A DNA stretch of 64,000 nt from NCBI GenBank assembly GCA_964466115.1, contig CAYXMH010000004.1:62001-126000 (forward strand). The letters run 5' to 3'. This document shows, piece by piece, positions 36,165-44,273 of the stretch (its first letter is position 1; the number at the start of each line of letters is the position of its first letter). The DNA is from Pseudolysobacter sp964466115. Lineage in GTDB: Bacteria > Pseudomonadota > Gammaproteobacteria > Xanthomonadales > Rhodanobacteraceae. A program made the position numbers and the translations under genes. The notes beneath the pieces are model-generated. The model had not been told where the DNA came from. It saw only the letters and a list, made by a program, of their open reading frames with translations, and did no database searches.

Positions 36165-36499
36165 AGGTACATCATGCAATGCTTGCGTGATTCTGTCGAA
36201 TGCCCCGCTTAAGTTCTGTGTGATTTCGTTGTTCCAAAAGCGCAATACGCGGAAACCGGATGTGCGTAGCCAATCATCACGATGTTTGTCGTAATTCTGC
36301 TGGGCATCGTGTTGGCCGCCATCTACTTCAACGACAAGGTGTGCGGCCAAACAAACGAAATCTACAATGCAAGTTCCTAATGGGACTTGGCGGCGGAATC
36401 GTCAATTTGGCGTTCACACAAAATTCGCCACAGCATACGCTCGGCAACCGTCATTTTGCTGCGCAGTTCTCGTGCGCGTTGAATTTGACGTTCTGGCAC
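36165..36499 (-). pseudogene. DUF559 endonuclease-like gene, frameshifted and without its own stop
   Basis: On the minus strand, codons from a GTG at 36499 read PERQIQRARELRSK then MTVAERMLWRILCERQ, a typical DUF559 N-terminus, but this frame soon meets TAG. One frame over, FRRQVPLGTCIVDFVCLAAH continues into LVVEVDGGQHDAQQNYDKH and SGFRVLRFWNNEI, the usual DUF559 core. A single-base loss near 36394-36398 explains the break. The DUF559 frame then runs directly into the methyltransferase at its MDKRPG start. DUF559 resembles Vsr/restriction-type nucleases. Could also be a sequencing error; a read-level check would settle it. Confidence 0.75.
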
Positions 36500-36504
36500 C
36501 GTTG

Positions 36505-36673
36505 CACCCCCATCCCAACCTTCCCCCCTCAAGGGGGAAGGAGCCGTCTTTCGTAATCTTTATTCCTGTCAACATTTTCCATCAGTCTTATTTTAACTTC
36601 CACTGCGCCAACCTGATCTTAACTCCCCCTTGACGGGGGAGTCAGCGCGCGTAAGCGCGCTGGTGGGGGTGGC
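36505..36673. repeat. Composite G5/C5 palindromic repeat, copy 2
   Basis: Opens CACCCCCATCCCAACCTTCCCCCCTCAAGGGGGAAGG and closes with ACTCCCCCTTGACGGGGGAGT, AGCGCGCGTAAGCGCGCT and GGTGGGGGTGGC; the family motifs are as in copy 1, in the opposite order. It separates the DUF559 relic from the macrodomain gene and encodes nothing. Confidence 0.85.
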
Positions 36674-36731
36674 TACGATAACTTTACTTATTCCCATCGC
36701 TTATGATGCGAGCAAGCATCCAGAGTTCACC

Positions 36732-37268
36732 ATGAACCGCATCGAGGTAGTACAAGCGGATATCACAACCCTTGCCGTAGACGCCATTGTCAACGCGGCG
36801 AACGAATCGCTGCTCGGCGGCGGTGGCGTCGATGGCGCTATCCATCGCGCGGCCGGGCCGCAATTGCTGGCGGCGTGTCGTGAGCTAAACGGATGTGCAA
36901 CCGGCGATGCCAAGATCACCAAAGCGTATGGCTTACCTGCCCAATACGTCATTCATACCGTGGGACCCATCTGGCAAGGGGGTCAACATGGGGAGGCTCG
37001 ACTCTTAGCCGAGTGTTACCGCAACTCGCTAAAGCTTGCGTGTGAATATGAGATCAAAAGTCTCGCGGCACCTGCGATCAGTTGCGGCGTATACGGTTAT
37101 CCATTGAATTTGGCGGCGGCGATTGCCATTCACGAGGTTTGCACTTTCCTGCGAACAAACACGCAACCGCAGCGGCTAATTTTCTGTTGCTTTAGTGACG
37201 CCGCCGCGCAAATTTATCGAGATGGTTTGAGCAGGGTGGGCCTTGGCCCACCGCTTCTTGACCGATAA
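36732..37268 (+). CDS. Macrodomain protein (ADP-ribose / O-acetyl-ADP-ribose deacetylase type)
   Basis: A 178-residue single macrodomain: RIEVVQADITTLAVDAIVNAANESLLGGGGVDGAIH is the nucleotide-binding signature (Asn and GGGVDGAIH intact), followed by GDAKITKAYGLPAQYVIHTVGP and SLAAPAISCGVYGYPL. This fits YmdB-like enzymes that hydrolyse O-acetyl-ADP-ribose or ADP-ribosylated targets. Start at ATG 36732; a longer frame to 36630 adds unrelated residues from the repeat. The C-terminal RVGLGPPLLDR is encoded by the palindromic repeat at 37231, so the original end seems to have been replaced. Confidence 0.92.
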   Translation: MNRIEVVQADITTLAVDAIVNAANESLLGGGGVDGAIHRAAGPQLLAACRELNGCATGDAKITKAYGLPAQYVIHTVGPIWQGGQHGEARLLAECYRNSLKLACEYEIKSLAAPAISCGVYGYPLNLAAAIAIHEVCTFLRTNTQPQRLIFCCFSDAAAQIYRDGLSRVGLGPPLLDR

Positions 37269-37310
37269 ATTACAGAAAGCCACGGTGTGGTGGGCTAAAG
37301 CCCACCCTAC
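37231..37310. repeat. GTAGGGTGGG palindromic repeat, copy 2
   Basis: Opens GCAGGGTGGGCCTTGGCCCACC and closes GGTGGGCTAAAGCCCACCCTAC. It lies across the 3' end of the macrodomain gene and the convergent gap before the aldolase, where it could act as a bidirectional terminator. Confidence 0.85.
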
Positions 37311-37329
37311 GGTATTGTCGTAAAAGAAC

Positions 37330-38340
37330 TTAAGCCGCTTTTTGCCACTGCCCCAACGCCGCCATGCCGTTTTCGCGCGCGCGCTGTGCCACCGTTTTCT
37401 GAGCGATTGCGAAATTGCCTTTCATATCTTCAGCCCACAGCTTCAACGCAGCCTGTTGCATGGCGCGGCCATAGCTGAAGCTGAGCGGCCACGGGTGTGG
37501 GCCCATTTGATTCATCGCGTTCAAATGTGCGGTCGCTTGCTCATCGCTTTGCCCACCGGACAAAAATACGATGCCCGGCACCGTGGCCGGTACCGAAGCG
37601 CGTAAGCAACGGATCGTCGCCTCGGCCACGTCTTCGGCGTCGGTTTGCTCCGGACAGCTCTTGCCGGCAATGACCATGCTGGCTTTAAGAATCGAGCCTT
37701 CCAGCATGACATTATGTTCATACAGCGCACCGAACAAACTGCGCAGCGTGGCTTCGGTGACATCGTAGCTGACTTCGATATCGTGATCGCCATCCATTAA
37801 CACTTCAGGTTCCACCATCGGCACCAAACCAGCTTCTTGGCACAACGCCGCATAACGCGCCAAGGCGTGGCAATTGGCGTCAATGCACGTGGAGCTTGGC
37901 ATATCCTCGCCAATCGTGATTACGGCGCGCCACTTGGCAAACTTAGCGCCCAAACGCGCGTATTCGTTCAAACGATCGCGCAAACCGTCCAAGCCTTCGG
38001 TTACCACCTCGCCTGGAAATCCGGCCAATGCAAAGGGGCCACGGTCCACTTTAATTCCCGGCAAAATCCCGCTATCGAGCATGATCTTGGTAAACGGCAC
38101 CCCGGCCTTGGTCGATTGCCGGATCGTTTCATCGTAAAGAATCGCGCCGGAGATGTGATCGGACAAATTCGGTGTCGTCAACAACATTTCCCGATAAGCG
38201 CGACGCGTTTCTTCCGAATTCGGAACACCCACCGCTTCAAAACGTTTCTTGATCGTGTTGTTCGACTCGTCAATGGCAATAATGCCTTTGCCGGGGGCGA
38301 CCATGCTTTGGGCGATGGATTCCAATTGTTCAATGCTCAT
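37330..38340 (-). CDS. fba: Fructose-bisphosphate aldolase, class I
   Basis: A 336-residue class I (Schiff-base) aldolase cleaving fructose 1,6-bisphosphate. Family features: SMVAPGKGIIAIDESNNTIKKRF at the N-terminus, LYDETIRQ, VDRGPF, and the lysine region SILKASMVIAGK; C-terminal GIVFLSGGQSDEQATAHLN. The ATG at 38340 has CGGAGTAAAC before it; a longer frame to 38526 adds an unrelated N-terminus. Class I aldolases of this bacterial group are found in Xanthomonadales. It is the outermost gene of the glycolysis cluster, all on the same strand. Confidence 0.95.
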   Translation of the reverse strand: MSIEQLESIAQSMVAPGKGIIAIDESNNTIKKRFEAVGVPNSEETRRAYREMLLTTPNLSDHISGAILYDETIRQSTKAGVPFTKIMLDSGILPGIKVDRGPFALAGFPGEVVTEGLDGLRDRLNEYARLGAKFAKWRAVITIGEDMPSSTCIDANCHALARYAALCQEAGLVPMVEPEVLMDGDHDIEVSYDVTEATLRSLFGALYEHNVMLEGSILKASMVIAGKSCPEQTDAEDVAEATIRCLRASVPATVPGIVFLSGGQSDEQATAHLNAMNQMGPHPWPLSFSYGRAMQQAALKLWAEDMKGNFAIAQKTVAQRARENGMAALGQWQKAA

Positions 38341-38531
38341 ATTGTTTACTCCGCGAATAAAAACACATAAGCGCGAAGCATTGAGTCTGCCTCGCGGATC
38401 GGCCCTGTAACAGCCGGGGCGCGGATTATAGGACAGAACCGGTCGGCACGCCTTAATTGGCCCAATTTGACTGAACCCGATGAGGCTTTTACGATTTTTC
38501 AGGTCAACGCCAATCGATTGCAACACATTGG

Positions 38532-39029
38532 TTATGGAGGGTTTTCCGGCTTCAATTCATCGAGCCGACAGGCTGCCACAATCTGTTCGCGCTCGGTATC
38601 AACGCGAGCCTTATCGCCCGCAATCAGCGCGGTGGCTTCGGGCAAATTAAACGGAACAATGAGATAGGTGAACACCGGATTGCGTTCCACATTCTGGTCC
38701 GATGGTTTGTAATGCAAGTGAGTCGCCACACTCATCGCCACTTTGCCAAGATCACCTTCCGGCACAATCCGCTGCAATTTTACCTGACTGGTCGTGCCAT
38801 TTTTTTCGATGACGTACGACACCGCGGCACATGTCGGATCGTTCAAACCGTGCCCGGTATTTGGCACATCCGCCGTAATGGAGCGATCGGAAAGCACCCA
38901 GTGCTTGCTTAAATTTTCCGGCATTACGATGCGCATGGGCCGATTGGCTACTGCTACGACCAGGTAAACACTCGTAGCCATCAGAACAAGCCCACGCGAA
39001 TAATTCCATTTCCATTTATTAATTATCAA
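38532..39029 (-). CDS. Putative TonB-C-domain-like envelope protein
   Basis: Up to 165 residues. The C-terminal two thirds (CAAVSYVIEKNGTTSQVKLQRIVPEGDLGKVAMSV, then NPVFTYLIVPFNLPE) resemble TonB C-terminal-type domains of small Xanthomonadales proteins. A hydrophobic stretch near the start (LVLMATSVYLVVAVAN) would be a signal or anchor. The start is uncertain: the TTG at 39029 and the residues MIINKWKWN lie inside miniature element copy 3; ATG 38981 (MATSVYLVVAV) is the alternative. Whether the original N-terminus was lost to the insertion is unknown. No ExbB/ExbD nearby. Confidence 0.6.
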   Translation of the reverse strand: MIINKWKWNYSRGLVLMATSVYLVVAVANRPMRIVMPENLSKHWVLSDRSITADVPNTGHGLNDPTCAAVSYVIEKNGTTSQVKLQRIVPEGDLGKVAMSVATHLHYKPSDQNVERNPVFTYLIVPFNLPEATALIAGDKARVDTEREQIVAACRLDELKPENPP

Positions 39030-39138
39030 TGTTAAGAAACCCGTTCATGCTGAGCCTGTCGAAGCACCGCGGCTTTTCCGCTCACCCTTCGACAAGCTCA
39101 GGGCGAACGGAAAAGAGGATTTTCTATCGCTTGTGGAA
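39004..39138. mobile_element. Miniature inverted-repeat element, copy 3
   Basis: About 135 bp, starting TTCCATTTCCATTTATTAAT and ending ATTTTCTATCGCTTGTGGAA, with the central TTCATGCTGAGCCTGTCGAA / TTCGACAAGCTCAGGGCGAA palindrome. Flanked by TAA on both sides (39001-39003 and 39139-39141). The left end is worn. It separates the TonB-like gene from pyk. Confidence 0.8.
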
Positions 39139-39157
39139 TAAAACATCACCGCATTTT

Positions 39158-40624
39158 TCACAACTCGCCTAGCCCTTCCGCAATTCCGCCCACGCCCACG
39201 CGCAGTAATTTCAAGGTGTTGGTGCCGCCATGCTGGCCAGTGTGATCACCCGTGGTAAGAATAACGCGATCACCATCGTTTAGATGCTTTAGGTTATACA
39301 AATGCTGTATTGCTGCTTTTGCCGCATGCGCCGGATCAACTCCGTGTGGATCAAATTCGATTGGGCTCACATCGCGATATAACATCATGCGCCGGCGCGC
39401 CGCTTGCTTGCGCGACAGAGCGAAGATCGGCACTGCGGATCGATACCGCGACAACCAGCGCGCGGTACCGCCGGACTCGGTCAACGCAATGATCGCACGC
39501 ACGCTGACTTGGCTTGCCAGAAACATCGCCGCACGCGCAATCGCCTGATCGGTACGGTCCATTTGATGGTTACCGGAGGTAAGGTCCTCTTTCGGCTCGA
39601 ATTGGCGCTCCGCGCCCAAACAAACGCGGCGCATCGCGGCCACGGCCCGGTCTGGATATTTTCCGGCGGCGGTTTCCTGCGACAACATCACCGCATCGGT
39701 ACCGTCGATCACCGCGTTGGCGACGTCAAGCACCTCGGCTCGCGTGGGAATCGGAGACTCCACCATCGACTGCATCATCTGCGTGGCGGTGATCACCACT
39801 TTGTTGCGCGCCAAGGTTTCGCGAATGATTTTTTTCTGTAATCCTGGCAATTCGGCGTCCCCGATTTCCACACCCAAATCACCACGCGCGACCATGATCG
39901 CATCGGACGCATCGATGATTTCGGCCAACGCTTCAATCGCTTCGGCCCGCTCGATTTTTGCCACCAACGCGGCACTGCCGCCCGCTGCGCGCAGCAAGGC
40001 TCGGGTTTCGTTCATATCCGCCGCCGATCGCGCAAACGACACGGCAAGGAAATCCACTGAAATTTTCGCAGCCAAACGGATATCGGCACGGTCCTTGTCG
40101 GTCAATGCCGCAACCGTTAACCCACCGCCAAGACGATTGATGCCTTTGCGATCCGAAAGCAATCCGCCATGGATCACTTTGGTGCGCACCGAAGGACCAT
40201 CGACGTCTTCCACCATCAGCGCGATCAAACCGTCGTCCAACAACAAGGTGTCGCCGGATTTTACGTCGCGGCACAGATCAAGATAACTCACGCCAACGCG
40301 TTCTTGGGTACCGGGTTGCGCATTCGCTTGGCAATCGAGCGTGAACAATTGCCCCGGCTCCAACATCACTGGGCCGGCCGCGAATTTCTCGATGCGGATT
40401 TTAGGGCCCTGCAAATCGGCCAGCACCCCGACCTCGCGCCCAAGCTCAACCGCCATCGCGCGGGCTTCCTCGGCGCGGCGCGTTTGATCGTCGGCCGAGC
40501 CGTGGGAGAGATTGAGCCGAACCACATCGACCCCGGCTTCGAGGATGTGCCGCAGCATGCCGGGTTTGTCGGTGGCGGGGCCTAAAGTCGCAATGATTTT
40601 GGTGCGGCGCAGCTGTGGCTCCAT
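39158..40624 (-). CDS. pyk: Pyruvate kinase
   Basis: Last step of glycolysis, phosphoenolpyruvate to pyruvate with ATP formation. 488 residues from ATG 40624 (five residues shorter than the open frame). Motifs: RRTKIIATLGPATDKP, VVRLNLSHGSADD, LADLQGPKIR, the catalytic/metal site IMVARGDLGVEIGD and VITATQMMQSM. The C-terminal domain ends in HTGQHGGTNTLKLLRVG. Neighbours pgk and gap share its strand, so glycolytic coregulation is likely. The hairpin repeat at 40725-40811 lies just upstream. Confidence 0.96.
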   Translation of the reverse strand: MEPQLRRTKIIATLGPATDKPGMLRHILEAGVDVVRLNLSHGSADDQTRRAEEARAMAVELGREVGVLADLQGPKIRIEKFAAGPVMLEPGQLFTLDCQANAQPGTQERVGVSYLDLCRDVKSGDTLLLDDGLIALMVEDVDGPSVRTKVIHGGLLSDRKGINRLGGGLTVAALTDKDRADIRLAAKISVDFLAVSFARSAADMNETRALLRAAGGSAALVAKIERAEAIEALAEIIDASDAIMVARGDLGVEIGDAELPGLQKKIIRETLARNKVVITATQMMQSMVESPIPTRAEVLDVANAVIDGTDAVMLSQETAAGKYPDRAVAAMRRVCLGAERQFEPKEDLTSGNHQMDRTDQAIARAAMFLASQVSVRAIIALTESGGTARWLSRYRSAVPIFALSRKQAARRRMMLYRDVSPIEFDPHGVDPAHAAKAAIQHLYNLKHLNDGDRVILTTGDHTGQHGGTNTLKLLRVGVGGIAEGLGEL

Positions 40625-40724
40625 TAACCGTCCTCGCAAAGTTTGCTAGCCTTAAACCTATCACAGTATGAGGGACGCTAGGCCGTATTCTCATCGAATG
40701 CAGCGCAATAAGAACCCTGGATTC

Positions 40725-40811
40725 TTGTAGGCTGGCGCTGAACGAAGTGAAGCCCAGCAGAACATGCGCTGGCAATCGCTGGGCTTCACTTCGTTCAGCG
40801 CCAGCCTACAA
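40725..40811. repeat. 34-bp perfect inverted repeat between pgk and pyk
   Basis: Arms 40725-40758 and 40778-40811, each containing TAGGCTGGCGCTGAACGA, are exactly complementary with a 19-base loop. It would form a very stable hairpin in the pgk-pyk intergenic RNA, possibly lowering readthrough. A half copy occurs at 27556. Confidence 0.92.
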
Positions 40812-40840
40812 AAGCCGCGATTGTTTATCAGCCTCAGAAG

Positions 40841-42019
40841 TTAGTGCTGAGCGCGTTTCTCTAATGCAGCGACCGCCGGCAATTCCTTGCCTTCAAGAAA
40901 CTCCAAAAATGCGCCACCGCCGGTGGAGATATAAGAAATTTTATTTTCCACTTGGTACTTCTCCACCGCCGCAAGTGTGTCGCCACCGCCGGCGATGGAA
41001 AACGCCTTTGATGCCGCGATGGCCTTTGCCAAGGTCTCGGTTCCGCGGCCAAATTGATCGAATTCAAACACCCCAACCGGGCCGTTCCAAACCACCGTAC
41101 CCGCTTTTTCAATCAAGCTGGCATAGCGCGCGCTGGTTTCCGGGCCAATGTCCAAAATCATCTCATCATTGGCCACGGCATTCACCGGCTTTACCGTGGC
41201 CTGCGCCTGTGCGGAAAATTCCTTGGCGACCACGACATCCGTCGGTATCGGGACGTCCGCCCCGCGCGCCTTGGCGGCGGCGATGACCTTGTTTGCCGCA
41301 GCGACCAAATCCGCTTCATACAGCGATTTGCCGACGTTAAAGCCGGCTGCTGCAATAAACGTATTGGCAATGCCGCCACCGACGATCAACTGATCAACCC
41401 GATTGATAAGATTTTGCAACAAATCCAATTTTGTGGAAACTTTCGACCCGGCTACGATCGCAAGCAACGGGTGGGCCGGACGTTCCAACGCCTTGGCCAG
41501 CGCATCAAGCTCGGCGCACAGCAACGGACCGGCCGCGGCCACCGGCGCAAAACGGATCACGCCGTGGGTACTGGCTTGCGCCCGATGCGCGGTACCGAAC
41601 GCGTCCATGACGAATACATCGCAAAGGGCGGCGTAACGCTTGGCCAATGATTCGTCGTCCTTCGCCTCGCCGACATTCATGCGGCAATTTTCAAGCAACA
41701 CAACCTCACCCGCGGCGGCGTCCACGCCATCGAGATAATCGCGCACCAGTCGCACTTTGCTGTGCAAGGCTTGCGACAACCAATCCGCCACGGGTTGTAA
41801 TGACTCCGAAGCTTCAAATACCCCTTCTTTCGGACGCCCAAGATGCGACATGACTAATACGCGCGCACCAGCATCACGCGCCAGTTGGATCGTCGGCAAC
41901 GCCGCTTCCAAACGCTGCGTTGCCGTGATTTTCCCGTCGTGAACCGGCACATTGAGGTCTTCCCGGATCAACACCCGTTTACCGGAAAGACTCAAATCCG
42001 CCATGCGTAGTAAAGTCAT
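40841..42019 (-). CDS. pgk: Phosphoglycerate kinase
   Basis: Transfers phosphate from 1,3-bisphosphoglycerate to ADP. 392 residues, a normal length. Motifs: GKRVLIREDLNVPVHDGKI, VLMSHLGRP, LLENCRMNVGE, the hinge region KVSTKLDLLQNLI, WNGPVGVFEF and IAGGGDTLAAVEKY. Two possible starts, ATG 42019 (chosen) and ATG 42004, differ by five residues. Gap lies just upstream, with 18 bases between. Confidence 0.95.
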   Translation of the reverse strand: MTLLRMADLSLSGKRVLIREDLNVPVHDGKITATQRLEAALPTIQLARDAGARVLVMSHLGRPKEGVFEASESLQPVADWLSQALHSKVRLVRDYLDGVDAAAGEVVLLENCRMNVGEAKDDESLAKRYAALCDVFVMDAFGTAHRAQASTHGVIRFAPVAAAGPLLCAELDALAKALERPAHPLLAIVAGSKVSTKLDLLQNLINRVDQLIVGGGIANTFIAAAGFNVGKSLYEADLVAAANKVIAAAKARGADVPIPTDVVVAKEFSAQAQATVKPVNAVANDEMILDIGPETSARYASLIEKAGTVVWNGPVGVFEFDQFGRGTETLAKAIAASKAFSIAGGGDTLAAVEKYQVENKISYISTGGGAFLEFLEGKELPAVAALEKRAQH

Positions 42020-42037
42020 GCGAAATCCAACCTTAAT

Positions 42038-43051
42038 TTAGCGCGCGGCCATCAATGCCAGCGTGGCGTCCAACATGCGATTGGAAAAACCCCATTCGTT
42101 GTCGTACCACGCGCACACTTTTACCAAGGTTCCGCTCATGACTTTGGTCAACGTGGCATCGTAAATCGACGATAGCGGATTGTGGTTGAAATCGACCGAG
42201 ACCAGCGGTTTGGTGTTTACGCCAAGAATGCCTTTCAGCGCATTCTCAGAAGCCTCTTTCACCGCCGCATCAATTTCATCCTTCGTGGTTGCGCGCGCGG
42301 CCACAAACGACAAATCCACGACCGACACATTAATGGTCGGAACGCGCATCGCAAATCCATCAAGCTTGCCGTTCAATTCCGGCAATACCAAGCCCACAGC
42401 GGCTGCCGCGCCAGTTTTAGTCGGAATCTGGCTCATCGTTGCCGAACGCGCACGGCGCAGATCGGAATGGAACACGTCGGTTAGGACTTGATCGTTCGTA
42501 TAGGCGTGGATCGTCGTCATCAAACCATGCACGATGCCGATTTTCTCATGTAACACTTTGGCCAGCGGCGCCAGACAGTTGGTGGTGCAGGACGCATTCG
42601 AAATGACGGTATGTGCGGCTTTCAACGTGTGGTGATTCACACCGTAGACGACGGTTGCATCCACATCCTTATCGCCCGGCGCCGAAATAATCACTTTTTT
42701 CGCGCCACCGGCAATATGCGCCGATGCTTTGGCCTTGGAGGTAAACAAGCCCGTGCATTCCAGCACCACGTCCACGCCGAGATCGCCCCAAGGCAGCTTC
42801 GCCGGATCGCGCTGCGCAAAAACCTTAATGCGATCGCCTTTAATGATTAAATCGCCACCCTCCACCGACACCGCATGCGGAAAACGGCCGTGCGCGGTGT
42901 CGTACTGCGTCAGGTGCGCATTGGTTTCGGCATCACCCAGATCATTGACCGCGACAATCTGGATTTCATGGGTGCGACCAGATTCATACAGCGCACGCAA
43001 CACATTGCGACCGATGCGGCCGTACCCGTTGATCGCGACCTTGATTGCCAT
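42038..43051 (-). CDS. gap: Glyceraldehyde-3-phosphate dehydrogenase
   Basis: NAD-dependent oxidation and phosphorylation of glyceraldehyde 3-phosphate. 337 residues. N-terminal Rossmann loop VAINGYGRIGRNVLRAL; catalytic cysteine in SNASCTTNCLAPLAKV (about residue 154); HAYTNDQVLTD and RARSATMSQIPTKTGAAAAV; C-terminal AWYDNEWGFSNRMLD. CAGGAG precedes the ATG. It is the first gene of the leftward run gap-pgk-pyk. Confidence 0.97.
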   Translation of the reverse strand: MAIKVAINGYGRIGRNVLRALYESGRTHEIQIVAVNDLGDAETNAHLTQYDTAHGRFPHAVSVEGGDLIIKGDRIKVFAQRDPAKLPWGDLGVDVVLECTGLFTSKAKASAHIAGGAKKVIISAPGDKDVDATVVYGVNHHTLKAAHTVISNASCTTNCLAPLAKVLHEKIGIVHGLMTTIHAYTNDQVLTDVFHSDLRRARSATMSQIPTKTGAAAAVGLVLPELNGKLDGFAMRVPTINVSVVDLSFVAARATTKDEIDAAVKEASENALKGILGVNTKPLVSVDFNHNPLSSIYDATLTKVMSGTLVKVCAWYDNEWGFSNRMLDATLALMAAR

Positions 43052-43190
43052 GGGGGAGACTCCTGTAAATAAACGGTAGGAAAGCCGTCTATTCTACCGT
43101 TGCAAAGCGCGCCACGGTACCCCTTTCTGGACTCACTTAGCGGCCACCCACATAATGCTGCGATTCAACGCCCAATACGGTACGCAGCTC

Positions 43191-43997
43191 ATGCCAAGAC
43201 CCGCCTTACTGTCCCATTTTTTCTACTCGATAACCGCCGTTTTACTGGCGATTCCCAGTTCCTGCGCACTGGCCTGGGGGCCGGTTGGCCATCGCATCGT
43301 CGCCGCATTGGCCGAACGCCGGCTCACCGCGCAAGCGCAGCAACAAGTGCGCGAACTATTGGGCGCGGATCACGACACCAACCTTCCCGATATCGCCAAC
43401 TGGGCCGATGAGATCCGCAACGATCCCAATCAAAAAGCCTTATTTGATGCAACCAAACGCTGGCATTACATCAATTTCCCCACGGGCGATTGCCATCTCG
43501 TACCGCCACGCGATTGTCCCGATGGACAATGCGTGGTGGCTGCAATCGAACGCTATACGGCCGTTCTTGGTGATCGTTCCCAATCGCCTCCAACACGGCG
43601 CGAAGCGCTGAAGTTTCTAGTTCACTTCGTTGGCGATGTACATCAGCCGCTGCACGCGGGCCGTGGCGATGACAAAGGCGGCAATATGTTCCAAATCAAC
43701 TATCGCAGCGAAGGGTGGAATTTGCACAGCGTTTGGGATTCGTTATTGATTGAATCGCATAGCACCGATTGGCGCAGTTATGCGGATGAATTGGCTAAGA
43801 CCAAATCGAGCACGTCGGTGAAAACCCCTACCGATTGGGCCATAGAGTCGTGTCGGTTGATTGCAGAAAAACGGATTTATCCCGAACGCCATAGCATTGA
43901 CGATGGTTATCTCAAACGCCTGCGCCCGATTGCGGAGCAGCGACTGCGTGAAGCTGGCGATCGTTTAGCCGCAGTGCTGAATACCGCATTGAAATAA
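43191..43997 (+). CDS. Secreted S1/P1-type nuclease
   Basis: Zinc-dependent nuclease of the S1/P1 family that degrades single-stranded nucleic acids outside the cytoplasm. From ATG 43191 it is 268 residues with signal peptide ending SSCALA just before WGPVGHRIVAALAE: in this family the mature N-terminal Trp and nearby His bind zinc. Other conserved parts: WADEIRND, HYINFP, FLVHFVGDVHQPLHAGR(GD) and NLHSVWDSLLIE. An upstream in-frame ATG at 43155 would give a longer signal peptide. It is the only plus-strand gene amid the glycolytic block; a phosphate- or nucleotide-scavenging role is inferred. Confidence 0.92.
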   Translation: MPRPALLSHFFYSITAVLLAIPSSCALAWGPVGHRIVAALAERRLTAQAQQQVRELLGADHDTNLPDIANWADEIRNDPNQKALFDATKRWHYINFPTGDCHLVPPRDCPDGQCVVAAIERYTAVLGDRSQSPPTRREALKFLVHFVGDVHQPLHAGRGDDKGGNMFQINYRSEGWNLHSVWDSLLIESHSTDWRSYADELAKTKSSTSVKTPTDWAIESCRLIAEKRIYPERHSIDDGYLKRLRPIAEQRLREAGDRLAAVLNTALK

Positions 43998-44011
43998 ACA
44001 TACCTGATTTT

Positions 44012-44147
44012 CACTCCCCTTTGATGGGGGAGTCGGTGCGCCTATGCGCACCGGTGGGGGTGGTTGCGACACCGTTTCTTACAAAGTAGAGGACGGCTTC
44101 GCTCCGAATCCACCCCCATCCCAACCTTCCCCCATCAAGGGGGAAGG
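44012..44147. repeat. Composite G5/C5 palindromic repeat, copy 3
   Basis: Reads ACTCCCCTTTGATGGGGGAGT, GGTGCGCCTATGCGCACC, GGTGGGGGTGG, then a unique middle and TCCACCCCCATCCCAACC, CCTTCCCCCATCAAGGGGGAAGG. The copy is complete, in opposite order to copy 1. Confidence 0.88.
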
Positions 44148-44198
44148 AGCATGTCGACTTTCACTTCACCTTTGATGCAAGTGCATGCTCCTGATTTT

Positions 44199-44252
44199 CA
44201 CTCCCCCTTGATGGGGGAGTCGGTGCGCCTATGCGCACCGGTGGGGGTGGTT
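44199..44252. repeat. Composite G5/C5 palindromic repeat, half copy 4
   Basis: Repeats only the ACTCCCCCTTGATGGGGGAGT - GGTGCGCCTATGCGCACC - GGTGGGGGTGG half, nearly identical to the left half of copy 3, including the preceding CTGATTTTCA. It fills the rest of the convergent gap 43998-44273 between the nuclease and tkt; no gene is seen there. Confidence 0.85.
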
Positions 44253-44273
44253 GCCTCAGGTTTACTAAGCAAC

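Noticed and set aside
43998..44273. Short gene in the nuclease-tkt gap (open frame 44064-44648)
   Set aside because: The frame runs through composite repeats and into tkt on the other strand; its residues are those of the repeat translated.
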